DNA of 64,000 nucleotides, taken from NCBI GenBank assembly GCA_025462725.1, contig JAOAPE010000010.1, forward strand, positions 242,752-306,751. The letters are read 5' to 3'. Below, piece by piece: positions 43,179 through 51,996 of the stretch. A program made the translations under genes and the position numbers. Positions within the stretch are counted from its first letter, which is position 1; each line of letters opens with the position of its first letter. Under the pieces are notes generated by a model. It was not told where the DNA came from and did not search any database. It saw only the letters and a list, made by a program, of their open reading frames with translations. The DNA is from Terriglobales bacterium (GTDB taxonomy: Bacteria; Acidobacteriota; Terriglobia; Terriglobales; Acidobacteriaceae).

Positions 43179-43635
43179 TCAGTGAACCACCCGCTCACCC
43201 AAGAATCGCGCAATATCCTGGAGGCTTACCTTCCACTCCGAGATTTTCTCCATTTGAGTCGATCGTTCGGCGAGGGTGGATATGATCACCGATCGTTGCT
43301 GGATGGAAATCTTTTGGCAATTCATCACACCATAAAATCTGGTTTTGAAAGTACGCGCGCTCTGCATCCCGGTAGACGCGCCAAACCTCCAGGTTAGCAG
43401 CGAATTTCGGATCAGCGTAGGACACGATAAGAGCGGCTTTTTCTTTGCCGCCTAAAAGCGCAGTGAGTTCACGTGCCCAATGAAAACGATAATCTGCCTT
43501 CCGCCACAAAGCCAAATTGGCTAGGAATTCTTCTTCACAGTGACCTAGAACCAATTTTCCCCGGCCCGCAGGAACTGTCCGGTCATCGAATGGGTACTCC
43601 AAAGCCATCTCATCTTTGAAATCTATCAAGAACAT
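43179..43635 (-). pseudogene. Frameshifted immunity-like small protein gene
   Basis: The frame from 43635 reads MFLIDFKDEMALEYPFDDRT through LWRKADYRFHWARELTALLG and HPRRTIDSNGE, then turns to non-family sequence. In the next frame ISEWKVSLQDIARFLGERVV follows directly. Removing one base of the TTTT run at 43244-43247 gives NGE-ISEWKVSLQDI, the ending expected for polymorphic-toxin immunity-type proteins of this shape. So a single-base insertion has most likely broken the gene. Family assignment is tentative. Confidence 0.55.
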
Positions 43636-43829
43636 TACTTATTCTATTCGCAATTCGTTTTGTCGCGATGCGCTGGCCATTCGTGTTTAGTTCCTTAAAG
43701 ACTTCACTTTCGGAATGGCTAGTATTCGGCAATGAGAACTAACGGCCATCCTTCTCGAAGACGAGTTCTCCAATGCGAGGGTTGATTGCGGGCGAATGAA
43801 TTGGGCACCCTCTTGTACAATTCCCTGCC

Positions 43830-44957
43830 ATGCAGCGGAAACAACCGGCTCCACTCGTCAAAGTCTGGCAACACTTCCCTCTTCGCAGCGAACACCTCTG
43901 GCTGAACCTCATGCTGCTGGCAATTCCAGCAGCGATCGGCTTGCACCTGGCTGAAGCGAGTCCTCTAGTCGTATTTGCCGCTTCTGCTGCGGCGATCATT
44001 CCATTAGCTGGAATCCTTGGGGAGTCCACGCAAGCGCTGGCGGCGCACGCGGGCCCGACGGTGGGTGGACTGCTCAGTTCGACGATGGGCAACGCAACGG
44101 AATTCATCATCGCCATCTTTGCGCTTCGGGCGGGGCACATCGAGGTGGTGAAGGCGTCGCTGTCAGGAAGCATTATCGGAAACCTGCTGCTTGTGTTGGG
44201 CCTTGCGGTGTTGTTCGGCGGAATTGGAAGGCATAAGCAGACATTTTCGCGTGCTGCTTCCAGCACCAACAGCACGATGTTGTTCATCGCTGTGATCGCG
44301 CTGGTGATGCCTGCTGTGTATGACCTCTCTGTCCACGGGGATTTGAAAGAGCACGGGGCAACGTTGCAACAGCTCAGTTTATGGACGAGCGGCGTGCTGA
44401 TACTGCTTTACGTGGTCAGTTTTCTGTTCGTCTTCAAAACCCATAAGACACTTTTTTCCGGCGGCGAGGAGGATGTGCCCGCCGGGGAGGGCGTGACGTC
44501 GGTGAGGTCGGCTGCGATCTCGATGGTCACTGCCACTCTCATCATCGCTTACATGAGCGAGATACTTGTGGGCGAGATCGAAGCAGTCACGAAGACGTTG
44601 GGACTGACGGAATTGTTTGTCGGCGTGATCGTGGTGGCTATCGTAGGCAATGCGGCGGAGAATTCATCAGCGATCATTGTGGCGCGGAAGAACAAGATGG
44701 ACCTGGCAGTCAGCATCGCTATTGGGGCGAGCACGCAGGTAGCGCTATTTGTTGCCCCGCTGCTGGTGATCATCTCAATGGTGATTGGAAGGCCGATGTC
44801 GCTGGTGTTCAACGCGTTTGAGATTGCCGCGATCATATTGTCAGTGTTGATCGTGCAAATGATCTCGTCTGATGGGGAGACAAACTGGTTTGAAGGAGTG
44901 CAACTGCTGGCGGTCTATGCGCTGATGGCAGTGGCGTTCTATTTCGTTCCCGGTTAG
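43830..44957 (+). CDS. cax: Calcium/proton exchanger
   Basis: 375 residues with 11 membrane segments. It exports Ca2+ (or other cations) against H+ at the inner membrane. The two alpha repeats are GNATEFIIAIFALRAGHIEV near residue 90 and GNAAENSSAIIVARKNKMDL near 270, each with the metal-binding Asn-Glu pair. The acidic loop between halves (GGEEDVPAGEG) is typical of CAX proteins. It ends four bases into the convergent glycosyltransferase gene. Confidence 0.94.
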   Translation: MQRKQPAPLVKVWQHFPLRSEHLWLNLMLLAIPAAIGLHLAEASPLVVFAASAAAIIPLAGILGESTQALAAHAGPTVGGLLSSTMGNATEFIIAIFALRAGHIEVVKASLSGSIIGNLLLVLGLAVLFGGIGRHKQTFSRAASSTNSTMLFIAVIALVMPAVYDLSVHGDLKEHGATLQQLSLWTSGVLILLYVVSFLFVFKTHKTLFSGGEEDVPAGEGVTSVRSAAISMVTATLIIAYMSEILVGEIEAVTKTLGLTELFVGVIVVAIVGNAAENSSAIIVARKNKMDLAVSIAIGASTQVALFVAPLLVIISMVIGRPMSLVFNAFEIAAIILSVLIVQMISSDGETNWFEGVQLLAVYALMAVAFYFVPG

Positions 44958-45727
44958 CGCGAGTGGGTGGTAGCAGGAGCGACCTTCGCAGGCTCGAGGT
45001 GGTCGTACTTCCCTGTCAATGAATAGGTGCGAACGCGCACCATGTCCCATACGATGCTGAAGCCATCGCGAATGGGATTTATCTTCGAACGCAGATCGTT
45101 GGCCCACTCCACCGGAACTTCCGCGATCTTGAACTTGAACTTCTTGCCCAAGAATAAAATCTCAGCGTCATATCCCCAGCGCTCGACTATCTGCGGCGGG
45201 AAAACAGATTCCGCAGCGCGGCGGGTGAAAGCTTTGAATCCGCATTGCGTGTCTTTGAGAGGCAATCCGAGGATAGTTCGTAGCAGCGCGTTAAAGATTC
45301 GCCCGGTAATCTGGCGGTAAACGGGTTGCCGCACCGTCTGGCTGCGGCGATCTTTCCAGCGCGAGCCGATGGCGATATCAGCGCCTTGAGAGAGCGCGTC
45401 GAAAAGCTTAGGCGCTTCGTAAATGGGGGCGGAGAGATCGGCGTCTGTAAGGAGCATGATGTCGCCCTTGGCTTCCATCATTCCGTGGCGGACGGAATAT
45501 CCTTTGCCGCGATTTCCTGGATTCTCCAACAGTCGCACGTTGGGATAATCACGCATGTATCGGCGGATGATGTCAGCGGTGTTGTCGCGTGAACCGTCAT
45601 TGACGATGATGATCTCTGCGTCCCATCGCTGGTCAGCGATGTAGGCTAGGATCTTGTCGAGAGACTCGACGATGCGCTGGCTCTCGTTGTACGCAGGTAT
45701 GACAATGCTGTACGTAATCCGCTCCAC
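44954..45727 (-). CDS. GT2 glycosyltransferase, dolichyl/polyprenyl-phosphate glucosyltransferase-like
   Basis: 257 residues. The GT-A fold is clear: SIVIPAYNESQRIVESLDKI, EIIIVNDGSRDNTADIIRRY, NRGKGYSVRHGMMEAKGD, then LLTDADLSAPIYEAPKL (DxD-like) and AIGSRWKDRRSQTVRQP, KDTQCGFKAFTR. These are closest to Alg5/DPM1-like enzymes that load a sugar on a polyprenyl phosphate carrier at the inner membrane. No C-terminal membrane segments. Its partner GT-C transferase is not in the window. Confidence 0.9.
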   Translation of the reverse strand: MERITYSIVIPAYNESQRIVESLDKILAYIADQRWDAEIIIVNDGSRDNTADIIRRYMRDYPNVRLLENPGNRGKGYSVRHGMMEAKGDIMLLTDADLSAPIYEAPKLFDALSQGADIAIGSRWKDRRSQTVRQPVYRQITGRIFNALLRTILGLPLKDTQCGFKAFTRRAAESVFPPQIVERWGYDAEILFLGKKFKFKIAEVPVEWANDLRSKINPIRDGFSIVWDMVRVRTYSLTGKYDHLEPAKVAPATTHSR

Positions 45728-45777
45728 TGGGGGGTGAGTGTGGATATTGTACCGGACAATGAGTTACGGAATAAGGC

Positions 45778-46635
45778 TTAGGTCTTGAGAGCTAAATACC
45801 GCGCCAAGGCATCCTGCCAATGCGGCATCGCAGCGATGCCAAGCGAATAGAGTCTTTCCTTGGACAGCACTGAATAGTTGGGGCGTTTTACCTTTGCGGC
45901 GAAAGCGTCACTGGTGACGGGCTGGATGTCGGCTGAGATACTGCGTAATTCGAGAGCCTTGCTGGCGAACTCGAACCACGAGCACTCGCCTTCGTTCGTG
46001 ATCTGATAGAGGCCGTACTGTCGAGTGCGAATCAATGCGATGACTGCTTGCGCAAGATCGTTGGTGTAAGTGGGCGTGAGTACCTGGTCAGTGACGACTC
46101 GCAGCGGTTCGCCTGCGGCCGCACGCTTCAGGATGCGTTCGACGAAGTTGCCATATCGGCTGCGGCTCCCTGCGCTGCCGAAGAGTCCACAAGTACGGAT
46201 GGTGTACTGCCGTTCCATGGACATGGCGAGGAGATTTTCGCCGGCGAGCTTGGAGCATCCATAAACGTTTACGGGATGCGGCAAATCAGTCTCTTTGTAG
46301 GGTGCGCGCTGCGCACCGTCAAACACGAAGTCAGTACTGAAGTGCATCAGCTCGGAGTTGTGGCGGAGGCAGGCGAGCGCGAGATTTCGGACAGCGATGG
46401 CGTTGATGGCGAAAGCCTGCTCGGGTTCCGTCTCGCAGACTTCAACATTGTGGAATGCGGAAGTGTTGATGACGAGTTCTGGTTTCGCCGAATTGATGCA
46501 GGATTCAATTTGCGCGGGATTGGCGACGTCTAAGTCTGCACGGGTGGCGGGTGTGACTGCATGTCCAGCCTTTTGGAGTTGGGAATGCAGGTCAGTGCCG
46601 AGCTGTCCGTTGGCGCCGATGAGGAGGATTTTCAT
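45778..46635 (-). CDS. rfbD: dTDP-4-dehydrorhamnose reductase
   Basis: 285 residues from the ATG at 46635 (MKILLIGANGQLGTDL); a GTG nine bases upstream is also possible. It reduces dTDP-4-keto-rhamnose to dTDP-L-rhamnose. Visible are the Rossmann GANGQLG, INTSAFHNVEVCETEPEQAF, the SxxYVFDG-like STDFVFDGAQRAPYKETD, YGCSKLAGE (YxxxK) and FVERILKRAAAGEPLRVVTD. RfbA, B, C are not adjacent. Rhamnose would feed the polysaccharide made by the cluster after 51 kb. Confidence 0.92.
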   Translation of the reverse strand: MKILLIGANGQLGTDLHSQLQKAGHAVTPATRADLDVANPAQIESCINSAKPELVINTSAFHNVEVCETEPEQAFAINAIAVRNLALACLRHNSELMHFSTDFVFDGAQRAPYKETDLPHPVNVYGCSKLAGENLLAMSMERQYTIRTCGLFGSAGSRSRYGNFVERILKRAAAGEPLRVVTDQVLTPTYTNDLAQAVIALIRTRQYGLYQITNEGECSWFEFASKALELRSISADIQPVTSDAFAAKVKRPNYSVLSKERLYSLGIAAMPHWQDALARYLALKT

Positions 46636-46704
46636 CGGGAGCACCCGCGATCAGAATGTCTTTCAGAAAAATGCACTCCGCAGTTTAGCACTGCGGCGGC
46701 GAGG

Positions 46705-47745
46705 TTATGCGGCGATACGCTGACGGCGCAGCATGGAGAAGAATTCGTTCACGAGATTCGGGTCCCACAAACCGGCGCGGGTTTCTTCGCGCATGGTTCG
46801 TTCGGTGTCTTCATGTGAGAGGGCGGACTTATATGGACGAGAGGTAGTCAGCGCGTCATAGATGTCGACTACTTGAAGGACGCGTGCAAGTAACGGAATC
46901 TCAGCGCCGCGCAGACCGTCAGGGTATCCGGAGCCGTTCCAGTGTTCGTGGTGGCTGCGGATGATAGGAAGCACGTTGCGCAAAGAGCGAAGCGGCTCGC
47001 AAATCTTTTCGCCGATCACCGGATGCTCTTTCATGATGGCCCACTCATCGGCGGAGAGCCCGGATTCCTTCCGGAGAATTCGGTCAGGAATGCTGACCTT
47101 GCCAAGATCGTGGAGGTACCCGCCGCGCTTGAGTGCGACTATGCTGTCGTAATCCAAACGGAGATGATGACCGAGGTCAGTAGCGTATTGGGCGAGACGT
47201 GCGCAATGGTCGCCCGTGTATTCGTCGCGGGCCTCGACGCCGATAGCGAGTGAAAAAATCACGGCTTCAGCGTTGTCGAGTTCGTCAGTGAATTCCTTCA
47301 GCTTCAGCAGCGAGCGCACACGGGCAAACAATTCTTCCGGATAGAGCGGCTTGCTAAGAAAATCATCTGCCCCAGCTTCAATGCCGCGAATGCGGTCGTC
47401 GCGATCGCTTAGCCCAGTGATCATGATGATGGGAATGAGCCGGGTGCTGGGATCGGACTTGAGTTCGCGACAGAGTTCGTATCCAGATTTGCCAGGCATG
47501 ATCACGTCAAGCAGGATGAGGTCAGGATGAAATCGGGGGATAGCTTCTTGCGCTTCGATGGCGTCGCCGGCGGTGTGGACGGTGTATCCGCGAGAGCTTA
47601 GAAGCTCGCGCAAGAGCAAGACCGTGTCAATCTTGTCGTCGACAACAAGGACACACTGGGAACGCTTGGGGGCTAATACCTGCAAGGGGGCTTCAACTAA
47701 ATCTGGCACTTCGTTAGGACGAGTTTCAATCACCGGAGGTTGCAT
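46705..47745 (-). CDS. HD-GYP response regulator (c-di-GMP phosphodiesterase type)
   Basis: 346 residues. The N-terminal receiver (residues 30-145) has the phospho-acceptor in DLILLDVIMPGKSGYELC and the Lys in FLSKPLYPEEL. A short coiled linker leads to HD-GYP: HCARLAQYATDLGHHL, YLHDLGKVSIPDRILRKESG, MKEHPVIGEKI, IIRSHHEHWNGSGYPDGLRG and VVDIYDALTTSRPY. The set of His/Asp ligands is complete. It breaks down c-di-GMP, so it could control matrix production or motility. No histidine kinase is next to it. A leader hairpin is seen at 47822-47851. Confidence 0.94.
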   Translation of the reverse strand: MQPPVIETRPNEVPDLVEAPLQVLAPKRSQCVLVVDDKIDTVLLLRELLSSRGYTVHTAGDAIEAQEAIPRFHPDLILLDVIMPGKSGYELCRELKSDPSTRLIPIIMITGLSDRDDRIRGIEAGADDFLSKPLYPEELFARVRSLLKLKEFTDELDNAEAVIFSLAIGVEARDEYTGDHCARLAQYATDLGHHLRLDYDSIVALKRGGYLHDLGKVSIPDRILRKESGLSADEWAIMKEHPVIGEKICEPLRSLRNVLPIIRSHHEHWNGSGYPDGLRGAEIPLLARVLQVVDIYDALTTSRPYKSALSHEDTERTMREETRAGLWDPNLVNEFFSMLRRQRIAA

Positions 47746-47821
47746 TCTGGATAGTGAACGAGTGTTTTGAGCTGCTCGAGCGACATTCTCAATGCAACAA
47801 CTGCGTGCGGCAAATAAAATC

Positions 47822-47851
47822 GCGCCTTAACACCTGAAATAGGTAAGGCGC
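47822..47851 (-). promoter_or_regulatory. Hairpin upstream of the HD-GYP gene
   Basis: GCGCCTT (47822-47828) pairs with AAGGCGC (47845-47851) and ACCT with AGGT inside, with a three-base bulge and GAAAT loop. On the minus strand it would lie 76-106 bases before the start codon, as leader structure or operator. Confidence 0.4.
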
Positions 47852-47903
47852 TCTAGAAAAGAACATTGCAGACCGGAAGAGAAACATTTACGCTTGCCCC
47901 GCT

Positions 47904-48569
47904 ATGAAACGACCCCCCTTTGTAATCTTGATCGTTTTGTTATCTATCGTGGCGCTTTGTGCCGCCGCCAAACCAAAAGTGATCACCTTTGGAAGATGGA
48001 CTCCCGTGAAGTGGTACGTAGGTTCCGATGAGACCACTCCGGTGGAATTGAAGGTGCGTGCGCTAGCAGTGAACGGCGACACCAAAGAGTTCACCACGGG
48101 CGAACCGCATGATGTCACCGATCGTGCCTTCGTGGTGCGTCGCGCGTACAGGCTGAATGACACGCTGCCGGAAGATGAAAAGCTTTCCGCAAAATGGAAG
48201 TGGCAGCCGGGCGGATGGTTGATGATCGACCGCAGCACCGCCCACATCTCAAAACTTACATTGCCGGAGTACGATCCGTTTTACTCGACAGCCAGTTGGT
48301 ATCGCGATCTGGCGGCCTACTGTGGCGTGTCTGATGGTGGAGACAAGGTGTTTGCGGTGGTTGTCCAAGTAGGGCGCAAGAAACCGTTGCTGCATAAACT
48401 TTTGGGAGCTGCGAAAGCGGGCGAGCTACCCGAATCAGAATGTACGATCCCTTTATGGCAGCGGCAACCGGTGCGCGTGACTTTTCAGCCGATCGGAGGC
48501 GAGAAGATCAGCTTCAGCGTCCGAGGACATGCCGTGGAGATTGCGCCGGATAATTCTGAGGACGAATAG
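47904..48569 (+). CDS. Secreted protein, unknown function
   Basis: 221 residues. Signal peptide FVILIVLLSIVALCAAA. The mature part (PKVITFGRWTPVKWYVGSDE, TTPVELKVRALAVNGDTKEF, VTDRAFVVRRAYRLNDTLPE, WKWQPGGWLMIDRSTAHISK, LPEYDPFYSTASWYRDLAAYCGVSD in two parts) is a mixed beta protein. One Cys pair could form (C in AAYCGV and SECTI). I know similar orphan proteins from acidobacteria, without function. It is divergent from the HD-GYP gene. Confidence 0.7.
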   Translation: MKRPPFVILIVLLSIVALCAAAKPKVITFGRWTPVKWYVGSDETTPVELKVRALAVNGDTKEFTTGEPHDVTDRAFVVRRAYRLNDTLPEDEKLSAKWKWQPGGWLMIDRSTAHISKLTLPEYDPFYSTASWYRDLAAYCGVSDGGDKVFAVVVQVGRKKPLLHKLLGAAKAGELPESECTIPLWQRQPVRVTFQPIGGEKISFSVRGHAVEIAPDNSEDE

Positions 48570-48575
48570 TCGAAT

Positions 48576-48601
48576 CCCACGTTAGCTTCGCGAACGTGGG
48601 G
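48576..48601. repeat. CCCACGTTAGCTTCGCGAACGTGGG hairpin
   Basis: Nine-base arms around TTCGC, the second copy of the element at 6894-6920, followed in both cases by GCACCC. It lies between convergent genes and may end transcription. Confidence 0.7.
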
Positions 48602-48609
48602 CACCCGCA

Positions 48610-50061
48610 CTAAGCCTTTGCTGCGAGTGAGTGTTCGACGGCGTGTGCTAGGCGGAACATTGTGGATTCGTCAAAGTGCTTGGCGAGAATCTGCAAGCCG
48701 ATGGGCAATCCTTCTTTCGAATTGCCGCATGGGACGGAGATTCCCGGAATGCCGACGAGATCTGCGGTGACGGTGTAGATGTCCGCGAGGTACATGGCCA
48801 CAGGGTCATCGGATTTCTCACCGAGCTTGAACGCCGGAGTTGGAGTAGTAGGCGTGATGATAGCATCGACTTGCTGGAACGCATTCTCGAAATCCTGCGT
48901 GAGAAGAGTGCGAACGCGCTGCGCTTTTAGATAGTAAGCATCGTAGTATCCGGCGCTTAAAACGTACGTGCCGAGCATGATGCGTCGCTTCACTTCCGAG
49001 CCGAAGCCTTCATCGCGTGACCTGCGATACATCTCAGAAAGAGTCCGGACATTGTTGGAGCGGTGTCCGTAGCGCACGCCATCATAGCGCGCGAGATTAG
49101 ATGATGCCTCAGCGGTGGCGATGACGTAATAAGTGGGTATCGCGTACTTTGTATGCGGCAGCGAAATAGGAACGACTTCGCATCCAGCAGCAGCGAGATT
49201 CTGGATAGAGGCATCGACGGCGCTGCGAATCTCGGAATCCAGACCTTCCGCGAAATACTCCTTGGGCACTCCGATGCGGAGGCCTTTTACGGGAGTTCCA
49301 ATCTCAGCTACGTAATCAGGGACGGGCACGTCAGCGGAGGTGGAGTCCAGGGGATCGCGTCCAGCGATGTGCTGGAGCACCAATGCGGAATCGCTTACGG
49401 ATTTCGTAAATGGGCCGATGTGATCGAGGGACGATGCGAACGCGATGAGACCGTAACGGGAGACGCGTCCGTAAGTGGGCATAAGGCCGACGACTCCGCA
49501 GAACGCCGCGGGTTGACGGATTGAGCCTCCAGTGTCTGAGCCGAGGGATGCGACTGCAGTACCAGCTGCGACAACCGCGGCGGAGCCTCCGCTGGAGCCA
49601 CCGGGGACGCGAGTGAGATCGCGCGGATTGCGGACTGGGCCGTAAGCGGAATTCTCATTCGAGGAGCCCATGGCAAATTCGTCACAATTGGTCTTGCCAA
49701 TGATCACTGCGCCCGCAGCTTCCAAGCGCGCGACGGCAGTGCAGTCGTAGGGCGGAATGAACTTTTCGAGAATCTTCGATCCGGCAGTGGTGCGTAGACC
49801 TTGCGTGACCATCACATCTTTTATCGCAATCGGGACTCCTGCAAGAGGAGGGAGCGCTTCGCCTTTGTCGGCAAGGGCGTCAATGCGCGCGGCCTGCGCG
49901 AGGGCGCGGTCTTTCGAGAGCGAGAGATAAGCGTTGACCTGCTTGTCTTCCGCGTCGATCTTCTTGTAAAAGCTTTCAGCGAGCGATGTAGCTGTGACCT
50001 GTCGCTGCTCAATGGCAGTGCGGGTGGAAGCGACGGTGAGTACGTTGAGATCTAATTCCAT
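48610..50061 (-). CDS. gatA: Asp-tRNA(Asn)/Glu-tRNA(Gln) amidotransferase subunit A
   Basis: 483 residues. It releases ammonia from glutamine for amidation of misacylated tRNA. The amidase signature is complete: [20 protein letters not shown] (catalytic Lys), then [20 protein letters not shown] (Ser cis-Ser) and [15 protein letters not shown] (nucleophile Ser). The C-terminal [15 protein letters not shown] and [12 protein letters not shown] fit GatA. gatC lies 9 bases upstream; gatB must be elsewhere. Confidence 0.97.
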   Translation of the reverse strand: MELDLNVLTVASTRTAIEQRQVTATSLAESFYKKIDAEDKQVNAYLSLSKDRALAQAARIDALADKGEALPPLAGVPIAIKDVMVTQGLRTTAGSKILEKFIPPYDCTAVARLEAAGAVIIGKTNCDEFAMGSSNENSAYGPVRNPRDLTRVPGGSSGGSAAVVAAGTAVASLGSDTGGSIRQPAAFCGVVGLMPTYGRVSRYGLIAFASSLDHIGPFTKSVSDSALVLQHIAGRDPLDSTSADVPVPDYVAEIGTPVKGLRIGVPKEYFAEGLDSEIRSAVDASIQNLAAAGCEVVPISLPHTKYAIPTYYVIATAEASSNLARYDGVRYGHRSNNVRTLSEMYRRSRDEGFGSEVKRRIMLGTYVLSAGYYDAYYLKAQRVRTLLTQDFENAFQQVDAIITPTTPTPAFKLGEKSDDPVAMYLADIYTVTADLVGIPGISVPCGNSKEGLPIGLQILAKHFDESTMFRLAHAVEHSLAAKA

Positions 50062-50070
50062 TTTCGTGGC

Positions 50071-50388
50071 TTAGCGTTCGATCACTTTAGGCACTTTGAA
50101 AAAGTTGTGGTCGTGTTCAGGAGCGTTTTGCAGCGCGGCATCGTGGCTGAGCGAAGGGCGTGAAGCGTCCTCGCGAAGTTCGCTGTGCTTCGCGGTGTCG
50201 GATGAATTCACGGCGGTGACTTGAGCCATCGGCGGAACGTTGGTCGTGTCAAGCTCATTCAGGGTGTCTATGAATCCGAGAATGGAATTGAGGTCGCGCA
50301 CCATGCGCGTACGCTCGTCTGCAGTGAGCTCAAGGTTTGCGAGATCGGCGACGTATCCGACTTCTTTTTCTGTGACTTTTTCGTTCAT
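50071..50388 (-). CDS. gatC: Asp-tRNA(Asn)/Glu-tRNA(Gln) amidotransferase subunit C
   Basis: 105 residues, usual length. VTEKEVGYVADLANLELTAD followed by DLNSILGFIDTLNELDTTNV and MAQVTAVNSSDTAKHSELRE is the full GatC pattern; the tail FFKVPKVIER is diagnostic. It clamps GatA and GatB together. Operon gatC-gatA. Confidence 0.96.
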   Translation of the reverse strand: MNEKVTEKEVGYVADLANLELTADERTRMVRDLNSILGFIDTLNELDTTNVPPMAQVTAVNSSDTAKHSELREDASRPSLSHDAALQNAPEHDHNFFKVPKVIER

Positions 50389-50423
50389 GGCAGCTATTCG
50401 AGGATAACAGCGGTGCGGATAGT

Positions 50424-50723
50424 TTAGCGAATGCTGGGTGGCGAATCTTCGCGCGTAGTGAATTGGAGCGACTTGATCTGCACCGGGGAGATCTTATTGA
50501 GTTCGGCGAGATAACGCGGAGTGAGGTCGGCGAGCTCGGCGCGCCAACCTTTGTCGGGGACGATGATCGTCAGGACTCCGGTTTCGAAACTTGAGGGCTG
50601 CGTGCGCTCAGCAACGCGTGAACCGCAGACCATGGGCCATGCGAGAGCAGGCGCGTCCTTGGGGTCGCAGGCGCGAAGGAGCGCGGCCTTGGTCTTGAGG
50701 AGAGAGGTGGAGAGGGTTTGCAT
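50424..50723 (-). CDS. DUF721/DciA-like protein
   Basis: 99 residues. The core matches DUF721: ALAWPMVCGSRVAERTQPSS, FETGVLTIIVPDKGWRAELA, DLTPRYLAELNKI. DciA proteins load the replicative helicase in bacteria that lack DnaC. This one is only the C-terminal KH-like domain, at the short end of the family. It lies 35 bases upstream of gatC on the same strand. Confidence 0.7.
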   Translation of the reverse strand: MQTLSTSLLKTKAALLRACDPKDAPALAWPMVCGSRVAERTQPSSFETGVLTIIVPDKGWRAELADLTPRYLAELNKISPVQIKSLQFTTREDSPPSIR

Positions 50724-50791
50724 TTGCTGATTCCGAGGACTGATTCTAGCATTGCAAATGCTGTCACCACGTTGTGGCAGAAGTGCTAATC

Positions 50792-51085
50792 CTAGGACGC
50801 TTTTTTTCTGCCGTTTGCCACGGCCTTCTTATCTTCCCAGCGATGTCGGCGCAGATCGTGGCCCCTCTTTCCGCATTTAGGGCAGATCTTTCCTGAGAGA
50901 ATGCTTACTGTTTTACTGCTTCCTTTTTTTGTCGCCACTGAGGAGTGTTTGCTTTTCATGGCTGGATTTAATCGAGATAACTCTGTTCGTATCTCGCTCA
51001 ATTGTTTCGATAGTTCTGATTCAAATCGTCTCAGCTCTGAAAGGTAATGATTGCGTATCTCTAGAATTCTCGCAGTTTGTGCCAT
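50792..51085 (-). CDS. Small coiled-coil protein with a C-terminal zinc knuckle-like motif
   Basis: 97 residues. The N-terminal half is one helix (ILEIRNHYLSELRRFESELS, KQLSEIRTELSRL), then a basic linker and CPKCGKRGHDLRRHRW, a CxxC-x4/9-H motif able to bind zinc. The tail is Lys/Arg-rich. A nucleic-acid-linked role is likely by composition only. The 250 bases upstream (51086-51336) show no gene. Confidence 0.6.
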   Translation of the reverse strand: MAQTARILEIRNHYLSELRRFESELSKQLSEIRTELSRLNPAMKSKHSSVATKKGSSKTVSILSGKICPKCGKRGHDLRRHRWEDKKAVANGRKKAS

Positions 51086-51336
51086 GTGGTGATTATCTGA
51101 CGCTTATAGAAGAAACCACGTATGCCAATTTATGCCAACGTGAGTCATTGAAAAGCAGGAGTACCGCAAACGAAGGCATCTGACATGGGACTCACGGCAT
51201 CATTTCGGACGCACAACTGTTTGCGGCATCTAACCGCGAAGAACATGAACCAGGAACGGCCGACGATCACATTTACACCAGCAATACACTGCATAGTGTC
51301 CCCCATCGAATGATTCGCAGTTCCATCTCCCTGCTG

Positions 51337-51996
51337 CTAGGCCTGTATGAAGATGTCGCGTAAGTCTTGCAAGTTTACCCCGTTGAAATTGGCGACAACT
51401 TTGTCCGCCCCGGCTGCCCGTAACATGGGCCCTCTGCCGTTCGCGGCGATCGCAAGGCATTTCATTCCCAGTTTCTTTGCCGCATCAATGCCGTTAACTG
51501 AATCCTCGCAGACCAGTAACTGGTACGGACGCATATTTAAACAATCCGCAGTCAGCCGAAAAATTTCCGGATCAGGTTTGCCTTTCATCACGTCATCGCC
51601 GGTAATGACCACACGAAAGCGGTCGCGGAGCTTGAGCATTTCCAACATGTAGTGAACGCGGCTGCGACTTGCGGAACTAGCCAAGGCAATGGGTAATTGC
51701 TCTCTATCAATCTGCTCGAGAAAAGACGTCAGGCCATCGACGGTCTTGAGAGCGTTTGCAGAGTGCCTAAAAAGCGACTCCTTGCGTGCGCCGTAATCCT
51801 TCAACTGCTGATCTGTAAGCTCACCCAAGAAGTGGCGGAGTATGTCCTCGCGCTTGTTTCCTTCGAGAACGAACTCCAGATCGTGGTCGCTGATCTGTTT
51901 GCCAAGCGAACAGAAGAATGCATTCCACGCCTGCTTGTGTATGGGATGGCTGTCCACGATGACGCCATCGAGATCAAAAATCACTCCCTGCAACAT
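51337..51996 (-). CDS. HAD-superfamily sugar phosphatase / phosphoglucomutase-like
   Basis: 219 residues. The HAD motifs are FDLDGVIVDSHPIH (nucleophile and acid Asp), LASSASRSRVHYML, KGKPDPEIFRLTADCL and CEDSVNGIDAAKKLGM. It is like beta-phosphoglucomutase/GPP-type HAD enzymes. In this setting, right after a sugar-1-phosphate nucleotidyltransferase and GHMP kinase (ATG follows the upstream TGA without a gap), it may be the phosphatase that removes the 7-phosphate of a heptose bisphosphate. That role is inference. Confidence 0.85.
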   Translation of the reverse strand: MLQGVIFDLDGVIVDSHPIHKQAWNAFFCSLGKQISDHDLEFVLEGNKREDILRHFLGELTDQQLKDYGARKESLFRHSANALKTVDGLTSFLEQIDREQLPIALASSASRSRVHYMLEMLKLRDRFRVVITGDDVMKGKPDPEIFRLTADCLNMRPYQLLVCEDSVNGIDAAKKLGMKCLAIAANGRGPMLRAAGADKVVANFNGVNLQDLRDIFIQA

